Shown here in pieces: positions 1-5,441 of a DNA stretch of 6,859 nt. The stretch comes from an uncultured Rhodopirellula sp. (GTDB lineage: Bacteria > Planctomycetota > Planctomycetia > Pirellulales > Pirellulaceae). The notes under the pieces are model-generated. The model was not told where the DNA came from. It was given only the letters and a program-made list of their open reading frames with translations, and searched no databases. The stretch covers positions 1 through 6,859 of the forward strand of contig CAJXTM010000196.1 in assembly GCA_913061385.1 (NCBI GenBank), written 5' to 3'. The translations under genes were made by a program, and so were the position numbers. The first letter of the stretch is position 1, and every line of letters begins with the position of its first letter.

Positions 1-47
1 CTACACGTAAGGAGTCGTCGGCAGCGTCAGATGTGTATAAGAGACAG
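1..47 (+). other. Nextera/Tn5 Read 1 adapter with i5 index (non-biological)
   Basis: Positions 15-47 match the Illumina Nextera Read 1 transposase adapter, including the Tn5 mosaic end AGATGTGTATAAGAGACAG at 29-47. Positions 1-6 (CTACAC) match the end of the P5 primer. Positions 7-14 (GTAAGGAG) match a standard Nextera i5 index. This is untrimmed library sequence, so genomic DNA begins at about position 48 and any reading frame starting in 1-47 is spurious. Confidence 0.98.
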
Positions 48-261
48 CTTGGGAAGAGGTGATTTCCCACCCTCCACCGCTGGCTGGGAACTCTACGACC
101 TCAAGCTTGATCCGCAGGAAACCAACAATGTTTACCACAAACCGGAATACGCATCGGTTGTCCGCCTGCTGAAAAATCGACTTCAGGAACTCAAACAACA
201 GTACGGCGACCAGGATGAAGCCTATCCTGACCTGATGCGGCTACGCAAAGAACTTTGGTAG
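48..261 (+). CDS. sulfatase, C-terminal fragment (5' end missing)
   Basis: The fragment is the end of a sulfatase of the alkaline phosphatase/arylsulfatase superfamily, enzymes that hydrolyse sulfate esters, in planctomycetes often on sulfated polysaccharides and usually exported. About 71 codons remain, ending at TAG 259-261. The diagnostic stretch is GWELYDLKLDPQETNNVY, the usual C-terminal sulfatase motif (WELYDL..DP.E..N), followed by a charged helix of the kind that closes these proteins. The catalytic Cys/Ser motif and metal ligands lie upstream and are not present, so activity and substrate cannot be judged. The 5' truncation is caused by the library adapter, not by a mutation. The stop codon lies in the first copy of a 13-bp tandem repeat. 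The next gene is convergent, ending at 407 on the other strand. Confidence 0.87.
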
Positions 262-302
262 CGAACTTTGGTAGCGAACTTTGGTAGCGAACTTTGGTAG
301 CC
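251..302 (+). repeat. four tandem copies of a 13-bp unit over the sulfatase stop codon
   Basis: The unit AACTTTGGTAGCG occurs at 251-263, 264-276 and 277-289, and with a final C instead of G at 290-302. Copy 1 encodes the last residues and TAG stop of the sulfatase. Because 13 is not a multiple of 3, the TAGs fall in all three frames. Copy 4 returns to the sulfatase frame, so read-through or loss of the first stop would end at 298-300 with the same Glu-Leu-Trp-stop. This looks like slippage expansion, in the genome or during amplification. Confidence 0.95.
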
Positions 303-406
303 CGTAACCATCAGCAACAGCTCGACCCATCAATTTCCAAGCATGGGTGCAGAAAAATGATTTCACATCAAAGTGCAAACTTGTGCAGACAGGCTGAACT
401 GAGTTT

Positions 407-1075
407 CTAATTTTTGGTGTCAGCATCAGCAGCCGTATAAACTCTCGTTTCCGGGTTCTGCGAAAGCCACTCTCCCCATTGCATCCGTTCAAAGGGATAG
501 TCAGCTAATGGGATTTCCAAGCATGACTGGCCGTATCGTTTTCCTTCCCACAACAACACCATCTGATTGTTGACATCAAGTCCACCCACGCTCAGGGCAA
601 GTGCCTGGTCACCATCTTGGGCCAATACTCGAACACAGTCCACCAAATCACAGTAAGTAACTGAGATCGCTGTTCCGTGGACATGCAGGTTGGCAATATG
701 CTTTTTCGGATTTGCCATGCCATCGAGAACAAACGCCAAAGCTTCACCGGCGATCTCAATACCAACGACAGAAGTTTCTGAAGCGATTTGAACCTCTGCA
801 TTTGCAACCATGCTCGGGTGATCGACCCCCGGAAACTCAGAGAACAGTTGCAGTGGTTCATAAAATTCACCGCCACGCTTGATCCTCTGGATTTCTGCTA
901 CCTCTCGATCCCACCGTGCATGATCCGCAGCAGTGGGTCGATTCACATAGGCAAATCTCGCATCTCCCTTGGTGGCCAACAACGCACCAGCCCAAAGTCG
1001 CAGCAAACCAAAAGCAAGCACACCGACAATCAAGACGAAACCGACAATCAAGCGGATCCGAATATCCCAATTCAT
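407..1075 (-). CDS. membrane-anchored DUF3179 domain protein
   Basis: The product is 222 residues, running from ATG at 1075 to TAG at 407-409. An N-terminal hydrophobic helix (about residues 9-34, LIVGFVLIVGVLAFGLLRLW) with Arg residues before it suggests a signal anchor, with the rest outside the cytoplasmic membrane. The C-terminal half resembles DUF3179: VVGIEIAGEALAF (103-115), then ISVTYCDLVDCVRVL (137-151), the counterpart of the family's VTYCPLC-type motif with Cys142 and Cys147, then LSVGGLDVNNQMVLLWEGKRYGQ (161-183). The domain is shorter than usual for the family and its molecular function is unknown. The two cysteines could form a disulfide or bind metal, but this is inference. Upstream there is only a weak GAGTG near the start. 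The gene converges on the sulfatase with a 145-bp gap in which I see no clear terminator hairpin. Confidence 0.8.
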   Translation of the reverse strand: MNWDIRIRLIVGFVLIVGVLAFGLLRLWAGALLATKGDARFAYVNRPTAADHARWDREVAEIQRIKRGGEFYEPLQLFSEFPGVDHPSMVANAEVQIASETSVVGIEIAGEALAFVLDGMANPKKHIANLHVHGTAISVTYCDLVDCVRVLAQDGDQALALSVGGLDVNNQMVLLWEGKRYGQSCLEIPLADYPFERMQWGEWLSQNPETRVYTAADADTKN

Positions 1076-1129
1076 AATTCACTCAAAGTAACAACCATCA
1101 AACTAAATCGATGACCGAAACCTAAAGGC

Positions 1130-1426
1130 TCATTGCGTACAAGTCAGTGCAGAACGGGTAACAGACGGTGTGTATCTTGTTACACAAATAATGGTACAAA
1201 CACTGAGGATTTGATACGCGAGTTGACGTGCATGCGAGTTGACTGCGATGTGCCAGCTCAGACAGCCAGCGGTGCGAAGCGGCACGCTGGCAACCCATGG
1301 CCAGCAAATAGTGACTACCAAGCCGATAAAGACAAAACAAACTGCGACGACTGGCCTGAGCCATCGCCATTGTGCTGGGTATTCTTGTGCTGGGTATTCA
1401 AAGGTGCCCATCTCGAGACTTGTCAC
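1130..1426 (-). CDS. doubtful small membrane protein ORF
   Basis: A 98-codon reading frame starts at GTG 1426 and ends 54 bp before the DUF3179 gene, on the same strand. About residues 24-46 form a strongly hydrophobic helix (RPVVAVCFVFIGLVVTICWPWV) preceded by basic residues. That resembles the layout of the DUF3179 protein's N-terminus, and an ancestral relation is conceivable. A GGAG lies only 4 bases before the GTG, close for a ribosome site. The N-terminal part contains EYPAQ twice because of an in-frame 15-bp tandem duplication. The C-terminal half looks low in protein character and I recognise no family. It may be a small gene, a decayed DUF3179-type gene or chance. Confidence 0.25.
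   Translation of the reverse strand: MTSLEMGTFEYPAQEYPAQWRWLRPVVAVCFVFIGLVVTICWPWVASVPLRTAGCLSWHIAVNSHARQLAYQILSVCTIICVTRYTPSVTRSALTCTQ
1169..1186. promoter_or_regulatory. operator-like dyad upstream of the DUF3179 gene
   Basis: TGTGTA (1169-1174) and TACACA (1181-1186) form a perfect 6-bp inverted repeat around a 6-bp spacer, about 95 bp upstream of the DUF3179 start codon. A second inverted pair, GTAACA (1158-1163) and TGTTAC (1178-1183), overlaps it. The size and symmetry suit a dimeric repressor site, but no regulator is encoded nearby and a chance dyad cannot be excluded. Confidence 0.25.
1218..1243. repeat. 10-bp direct repeat, 16-bp period
   Basis: GCGAGTTGAC occurs at 1218-1227 and again at 1234-1243, upstream of the DUF3179 gene. 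Direct repeats with this kind of spacing can be binding sites of response regulators, but a 16-bp period is about one and a half helical turns, which is less typical. If the minus-strand ORF at 1130-1426 is real, the repeat lies inside it. Confidence 0.4.
1370..1399. repeat. 15-bp tandem duplication
   Basis: TTGTGCTGGGTATTC is present twice back to back (1370-1384 and 1385-1399) with no mismatch, which indicates a recent duplication. On the minus strand it adds five codons in frame (EYPAQ EYPAQ) to the doubtful membrane ORF. Confidence 0.9.
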
Positions 1427-1534
1427 CTTGCTCCACTATGAAACACCAGTGTCATATCAGGAAACACGAATGAAGCCGCGATCACCTCCAGCACAATTAT
1501 CTTCCTACGACATTGCATGATTCATCACATCGAG

Positions 1535-1556
1535 TGATCATGAAATCCAATGATCA
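1535..1556. promoter_or_regulatory. operator-like dyad upstream of the sigma/kinase genes
   Basis: TGATCAT (1535-1541) and ATGATCA (1550-1556) form a perfect 7-bp inverted repeat around 8 bp. Each arm itself contains the palindrome TGATCA, so the two palindromes are 16 bp apart. It lies about 135 bp before the sigma remnant start, a plausible place for transcriptional control of the sigma/kinase unit. No cognate regulator can be named. Confidence 0.3.
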
Positions 1557-1560
1557 TTGA

Positions 1561-1692
1561 ATGCCCATGGGTTCCCGCCCGTCAATTCGTGTGCTGCGGG
1601 CTTTCGCATCCAGTTTCAACAGCAGCCCAAGATTCCAGAAAACTCTCCATTTGGGGGGTAACGCTGGGAATGTTGCTGCCATCATCAACTAA
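1561..1692 (+). CDS. possible 43-residue leader ORF overlapping the sigma start (TAATG)
   Basis: An ATG at 1561, directly after an in-frame TGA, opens 43 codons (MPMGSRPSIRVLRAFASSFN and on) ending at TAA 1690-1692. Its last A is the first base of the sigma remnant's ATG, the TAATG arrangement typical of translational coupling. There is no clear ribosome site and no recognisable family, and the composition is not obviously protein-like. It could be a leader peptide, the decayed tail of a lost gene, or chance. Confidence 0.2.
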   Translation: MPMGSRPSIRVLRAFASSFNSSPRFQKTLHLGGNAGNVAAIIN

Positions 1693-1865
1693 TGAACCAG
1701 TCTTCAACATGCAATGAATCCTCGATTGAGGAAGCTGTCCGCCGCACTCTTGCGGGGGATGTTTCTGCGTTTGAGGGGGTCGTACGACAGTTCGAGCGAC
1801 CACTTCGAGTCTGGTTGGCAACACAGCCCCCCGCTCACATGCTTCAACATTTTCTACTCCGATAA
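1692..1865 (+). pseudogene. ECF-type sigma factor, N-terminal remnant
   Basis: Fifty-seven codons run from ATG 1692 to TAA 1863-1865. The first 45 or so residues fit the start of planctomycete ECF sigma-70 factors: an acidic helix, then LAGDVSAFEGVVRQFERPLR followed by VWLATQ, which is region 2.1 (compare F..VVR.FERPL..WL in such proteins). In intact homologues an Asp-Val-Asp-Glu region 2.2 and regions 2.3-4 follow, for about 170-200 residues. Here the sequence changes at a run of six C (1827-1832), continues as HMLQHFLLR and stops. No region 2.4 or region 4 is found in any frame before the kinase, so most of the gene has been deleted and it cannot bind promoters. Position directly ahead of a kinase gene matches the standard planctomycete pairing. 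A -1 shift at the C run would open the frame into the kinase. Confidence 0.65.
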
Positions 1866-1880
1866 GGTGTTTTGAACACC
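1866..1880 (+). promoter_or_regulatory. small hairpin between the sigma stop and the kinase start
   Basis: GGTGTT (1866-1871) and AACACC (1875-1880) form a perfect 6-bp stem with a 3-base loop. It begins at the base after the sigma remnant's TAA and ends 5 bases before the kinase's GAGGT. No U-run follows, so it is not a typical terminator. It could affect translation initiation of the kinase or support frameshifting, both inferred. Confidence 0.4.
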
Positions 1881-1885
1881 AGCCC

Positions 1886-1890
1886 GAGGT
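1886..1890 (+). promoter_or_regulatory. ribosome binding site for the kinase TTG start
   Basis: GAGGT lies 4 bases before TTG 1895-1897, slightly close but the best Shine-Dalgarno match in the area. It supports the TTG over the internal ATG at 1940, as does the family-typical EEVIF segment that would be lost with the later start. No ATG or GTG start lies upstream in this frame before the previous in-frame stop. Confidence 0.5.
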
Positions 1891-1894
1891 ATTT

Positions 1895-4810
1895 TTGAAT
1901 CCCAGCGATGACGAGGAAGTGATTTTCAGCAGAGCAGTCATGCTCCGGGATCCGTCTGCGCGAGCAGAGTTTATCGCCCAGGCTTGCGGTGAAAATCCTG
2001 CGTCGAATGCTCGCATGAAAAAATTGGTTGAGGCCGACCAGGTTGGGTGGCAAGAATTTGATAAATTGGTAGGTCGGCAATCTGAATGCTACCGCGAGTA
2101 CTTCCCTAAGCCCGTCGTTGAAAGTTACGACATCGGTGAGGAACTTGGTCGCGGTGCTACGGCCATTGTGTTCTCTGCGGAACAGTTAGAACCGTTCGCC
2201 CGCACAGTCGCTCTAAAAATTCTTCGAACGAACCAACTTACCTCTGAGGCTTATCGAAGATTTTCCAGAGAACAAAGTACGCTTGCCAAGCTCAACCATG
2301 TAAACATTGCAACGATTTACAACGCAGGTACGGCAGCGGCGGGCAATCCTTATGTAGCAATGGAAATGGTGCGAGGGTTGCCACTCACCACTTTCTGTCG
2401 AAAGAACCGACTGAACATCAGCCAACGCTTGAAGCTGTTCAGAAGCTTGTGTGACGGAATCGAGCATGCACATCAGAGCGGAGTAATTCATCGGGATCTG
2501 AAGCCAGCGAATGTACTGGTTTCCGAAACACTTCAAGGTCCAATTCCGAAGATAATCGACTTTGGAATTTCCAAAACCAAGGAAGAAATAGAAGAAGATG
2601 CTGGATTAACACGCGAATCGCAAGTTATGGGCACACTTCGGTACATGAGCCCCGAACAAGCTTCCGGTGCAAGCAGGGAGGCGGCTCACGGTTCTGATGT
2701 TTTTGCGTTGGGAGTGATTCTGCATGAACTGCTGGTGGATCAAGTTCCGCTTGCGACGGAGTACAAAGCAGCAAACACGTTAGAGGAACAACTTAAATGT
2801 ATCCGCGAGACCGTTCCGAAAGCAGTAAGCTCCACTTTCGCTTCCCTCGCGAATGTTGAGGAACTTGCTGGGAACCGCAGCACCACCGTCGCTTCGCTTC
2901 GAAATGACTTGACAACGGAACTGGATTCCATTGTCTCACGCATGCTCGAGAAACAGGTGTGCGACCGCTATCCTAGTGTTTCTGCGATCAAGGGAGACAT
3001 TGACGACTATCTCGCCGGCAGGCCAATAATCAACTTGCGGAGTCGAAAGAAGAAAATACGGCAGCGAATGTGGACCATCCCTGCTGTCGTGCTCATCGTG
3101 TGCCTATTGTATACAGTTGCATTTACAGTCACGCATACCGAGACACTGTCGATGATCGACCTAGCCGGAAGAATGCTAGGTCAATCAAACCGATTGAGTT
3201 CCCTGCCGGGAACTAGAGCAACACCAGGAGCAGGGGCAACAGATCAGCAACCGCCGCAATCCGAGTATCATGCTGAAGCTGCTAGTTCGCCTGCGTTAAA
3301 CATCGGTGGCACTGGCAAGATGACGAAGACAAACAGGGTTGGTGTTTCACCGTCATCACTCCCCGGCGAAATCAATGTAATTCCTTACGTCGGAACCGAC
3401 CGTTCGTTCCCAGGCAAGGCACCTGACTCAGCGGCCTCCATGGGGATGGAATTCAAGTTAATCCCAGCCGGGATGTTCACGGGCAGGATTGGTAATGCCC
3501 AACACGAGATTACGCTTTCGCAGCCATTTAAGATGGGAATCTGTGAGGTCACACAGGATCAGTACGAGCAGGTGATGGGGGTAAACCCAAGCCTGTTTAA
3601 AGGTGCTGACAATCCTGTTGCCAACGTGAGTTGGTATGACGCGGTTGAGTTCTGCCGGAAGCTGTCGGCTCTGCCAGCCGAGAAGGTAGCAGGCAATATT
3701 TATCGTTTGCCCACGGAGGCTGAGTGGGAATATGCCTGTCGAGCGGGAACAAAGACGAGCTACAATTTTGGTAGTGATATCTCGGATTTAGGCAAGTACG
3801 CTTGGTACTCCGAAAACTCGACTGGTACAACTCATCCCGTAGGCAGCAAGCAAGCCAATGCATGGGGGCTGCATGACATGCACGGTAATGCCTGGGAGTG
3901 GATTCGAGATTGGCAGGAAGGTTCCAAGTGGCGGGTACATTACTCCGGCAGTGGAGTAACCGACCCTACGGGGCCAGTATCTGGGGTCGGTCGAGTGGTC
4001 CGTGGTGGCAGTGTTTTTTTTCAGGCTGAAGACTGTCGGTCGGCATACCAGTCTGCGGAGCACCCTTCGAGAAGCTACGACGACGGCGGGTTTCGTGTGG
4101 TCCTGGATTCGGTACCAGTAAAGCTGCCGGAATCGGCGGATGCAATTGGGATGGAATTTAAGTCATTGCCAGCCGGCACTTTTACGATGGGGCAAGGTGA
4201 TACCGAACACGAGGTAACGTTTACGAAATCACTAGCGGTTGGGGTGCATGAAGTCACCCAGCATCAATACGAACAGGTGATGGGGGTAAACCCGAGTATA
4301 TTCAACGGTCCAGAGAATCCCGTCGACAGCGTGAGCTGGAATGACGCGACTGAGTTCTGCCGCAAGTTATCGGCTCTACCTGCAGAGAAAGCAGCGGGGA
4401 ATGTTTATCGGTTACCGACTGAGGCTGAGTGGGAATACGCTTGTCGAGCGGATACGACCACGAACTATAGTTCGGGCGATAATAGCGACAGCTTAGTCGA
4501 TCACGCCTGGTACAAAGCAAACTCGGGAGGGGTAACTCACCCTGTAGGCGCTAAGCAAACAAATGACTGGGGACTGCATGACATGCACGGAAATGTTTGG
4601 GAGTGGTGTCAAGGTCATCATGGAGACTATCCTAGTGGCGAAGTGACCGACCCCACTGGCCCGGCAACCGGCCCATCGCGCAGCATACGTGGCGGTAGTT
4701 GGGGGCGTCTCGCCGAGAGTTGCCGGTCGGCGCATCGGGCTAGTCTCGCCCCATCGGTCTTCAACGAATACCTCGGCTTTCGAGTCTGCCGGATTCCGTT
4801 GGGCAACTAG
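1895..4810 (+). CDS. transmembrane Ser/Thr protein kinase with two FGE-sulfatase-like domains
   Basis: A 971-residue receptor-type kinase of the PknB/Hanks class. The N-terminus (1-60) has the planctomycete-kinase segment EEVIFSRAVMLRDPSARAEF, then AQACGENP. Kinase domain, about 78-376: loop LGRGATAIV (84-92, third Gly replaced by Ala), Lys108 in VALK, Glu126 of helix C, HRDLKPAN (199-206, Asp201), DFG (222-224), GTLRYMSPE (246-254), Asp268. All catalytic residues are present, so it should be active. After a basic stop (RSRKKKIRQR) one membrane helix spans about 392-412. A low-complexity linker leads to two SUMF1/FGE-like domains, about 516-738 and 751-967, each with EVTQ.QYEQVMGVNPS, RLPTEAEWEYACRA, GLHDMHGN.WEW and RGGS motifs. 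The arrangement implies extracytoplasmic binding or sensing and cytoplasmic phosphorylation. Each domain keeps one Cys (714, 943) matching human FGE Cys341, but has Phe709 or Arg938 where Cys336 would be, so formylglycine synthesis is unlikely. The ligand and targets are unknown. Confidence 0.95.
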   Translation: MNPSDDEEVIFSRAVMLRDPSARAEFIAQACGENPASNARMKKLVEADQVGWQEFDKLVGRQSECYREYFPKPVVESYDIGEELGRGATAIVFSAEQLEPFARTVALKILRTNQLTSEAYRRFSREQSTLAKLNHVNIATIYNAGTAAAGNPYVAMEMVRGLPLTTFCRKNRLNISQRLKLFRSLCDGIEHAHQSGVIHRDLKPANVLVSETLQGPIPKIIDFGISKTKEEIEEDAGLTRESQVMGTLRYMSPEQASGASREAAHGSDVFALGVILHELLVDQVPLATEYKAANTLEEQLKCIRETVPKAVSSTFASLANVEELAGNRSTTVASLRNDLTTELDSIVSRMLEKQVCDRYPSVSAIKGDIDDYLAGRPIINLRSRKKKIRQRMWTIPAVVLIVCLLYTVAFTVTHTETLSMIDLAGRMLGQSNRLSSLPGTRATPGAGATDQQPPQSEYHAEAASSPALNIGGTGKMTKTNRVGVSPSSLPGEINVIPYVGTDRSFPGKAPDSAASMGMEFKLIPAGMFTGRIGNAQHEITLSQPFKMGICEVTQDQYEQVMGVNPSLFKGADNPVANVSWYDAVEFCRKLSALPAEKVAGNIYRLPTEAEWEYACRAGTKTSYNFGSDISDLGKYAWYSENSTGTTHPVGSKQANAWGLHDMHGNAWEWIRDWQEGSKWRVHYSGSGVTDPTGPVSGVGRVVRGGSVFFQAEDCRSAYQSAEHPSRSYDDGGFRVVLDSVPVKLPESADAIGMEFKSLPAGTFTMGQGDTEHEVTFTKSLAVGVHEVTQHQYEQVMGVNPSIFNGPENPVDSVSWNDATEFCRKLSALPAEKAAGNVYRLPTEAEWEYACRADTTTNYSSGDNSDSLVDHAWYKANSGGVTHPVGAKQTNDWGLHDMHGNVWEWCQGHHGDYPSGEVTDPTGPATGPSRSIRGGSWGRLAESCRSAHRASLAPSVFNEYLGFRVCRIPLGN
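3440..4795 (+). repeat. intragenic tandem duplication of the FGE-like domain
   Basis: The two FGE-like domains align without gaps for at least 145 residues at a constant offset of 235 codons (705 bp), from GMEFK (517/752) through GLHDMHGN (658/893). The second copy is then six residues shorter before RGGS. Nucleotide identity is also high in places, for example around GTGATGGGGGTAAACCC (copy 1 near 3571, copy 2 near 4276). The copies have diverged at their starts (FTGR against FTMG) and near the metal/Cys region, as expected of an older duplication under shared structural constraint. Confidence 0.9.
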
Positions 4811-4815
4811 TCAGA

Positions 4816-4827
4816 ACCTCATGAGGT
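4816..4827. repeat. 12-bp perfect palindrome after the kinase stop
   Basis: ACCTCATGAGGT begins 6 bp after the kinase TAG. With no loop and no T-run it would make a poor terminator. It could be a protein site or chance. I see no better terminator for the kinase gene. Confidence 0.4.
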
Positions 4828-5006
4828 GAGTGATACTTCCACTTGCAGCACCAACATGAATGAATATGCTTGAGTTCGATACAGCGATCTCTAAGAGTGC
4901 ATCAAAAGCCTTGCTGCAATGAAAGAGAGTGGTCTTGCGCGTCAGGAACGGGGTGCGTAACTAGTTTAGAAAGCCGAGCAACTTCAAGCTTTGCCGGTGT
5001 CTCTGC

Positions 5007-5047
5007 GCGGCTACAAAACATCCTCTCCAGGACGGCTTGTAGGCCGC
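5007..5047. repeat. stem-loop, 10 bp with one bulge
   Basis: GCGGCTACAA (5007-5016) pairs with TTGTA-G-GCCGC (5037-5047), giving ten base pairs with a single bulged G at 5042 and a 20-base loop. There is no following T-run. It may be part of a structured RNA or a chance fold. Confidence 0.45.
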
Positions 5048-5096
5048 ATGCCGTGTCTGAAGGTGACCTTCTGTGCGCTCGCAAACCGTACTCTGC

Positions 5097-5116
5097 TGGA
5101 TCTTAGCTCAGATCCA
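5097..5116. repeat. 20-bp near-perfect palindrome
   Basis: TGGATCTTAGCTCAGATCCA is self-complementary at nine of ten pairs. The single mismatch is T5104/C5109, next to the central AGCT. It could be a homodimer binding site or the stem of a hairpin (TGGATCT/AGATCCA, 7 bp, 6-base loop). Confidence 0.6.
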
Positions 5117-5160
5117 ATGCTAGTCCCAAAAAGCCCTGCCAAAACACAGATACACACCGC

Positions 5161-5180
5161 CTTTTGGAATGCCCCAAAAG
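5161..5180. repeat. 7-bp stem-loop
   Basis: CTTTTGG (5161-5167) and CCAAAAG (5174-5180) are perfectly complementary around a 6-base loop. Followed by TGATCC rather than a T-run, so not a standard terminator. Confidence 0.4.
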
Positions 5181-5378
5181 TGATCCGCCGCCATAAAGGT
5201 TTGGGTTGGGTAACAAGTTCCACAAAGGTCTGCTGCTGTGGAGGGAATGCAGGGACTGGAATAGAAGTTGTCCACTGCGAGGTAAGCTTGTTGGGTGATT
5301 GTTCGCTGGTGACTCGACTGCAACCATCACCGCACCCACAGTCCGTTGCGTTATCAAAACCCCGCCGCTTACACGGCT

Positions 5379-5427
5379 GGCTGTGTTCCTCCGGCTTCTG
5401 CTGCCGCTTAACCTCCACAACACAGCC
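5379..5427. repeat. 9-bp inverted repeat with inner stem
   Basis: GGCTGTGTT (5379-5387) and AACACAGCC (5419-5427) pair perfectly across 31 bases. Inside, CGGC (5392-5395) pairs with GCCG (5403-5406). The element ends 14 bp before the dispersed repeat at 5442. Confidence 0.45.
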
Positions 5428-5441
5428 GAATTACCAACCCC

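Larger units (their letters stand above)
1076..1691. other. intergenic region without a confident gene
   Basis: This spacer separates the minus-strand DUF3179 gene from the plus-strand sigma remnant and kinase, so promoters for both directions should lie here. I could not pick out a convincing -35/-10 pair. It holds a TGTGTA/TACACA dyad (1169-1186), a 10-bp direct repeat (1218-1243), a 15-bp tandem duplication (1370-1399), a TGATCAT/ATGATCA dyad (1535-1556), and two doubtful ORFs (1130-1426 minus, 1561-1692 plus). Confidence 0.6.

Noticed and set aside
31..47. ATG at 31 as start of the sulfatase reading frame
   Set aside because: It lies in the Nextera adapter; the peptide MCIRDS is the translated mosaic end.
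333..525. 13-bp direct repeat ATTTCCAAGCATG at 333-345 and 513-525
   Set aside because: Only two copies, one within the DUF3179 coding sequence, with no similarity in the flanks; probably chance.
516..967. Reading the FGE-like domains as active formylglycine-generating enzymes serving the adjacent sulfatase
   Set aside because: Numbers are residues of the kinase protein. Each domain lacks one of the two catalytic cysteines (Phe709 and Arg938 occupy that position).
4816..4827. ACCTCATGAGGT as a terminator for the kinase gene
   Set aside because: The palindrome leaves no loop and no T-run follows, so it does not fit an intrinsic terminator.
4950..5120. tRNA gene in the GC-rich part of the spacer
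   Set aside because: No T-arm consensus with a matching stem, no cloverleaf and no acceptor pairing could be found.
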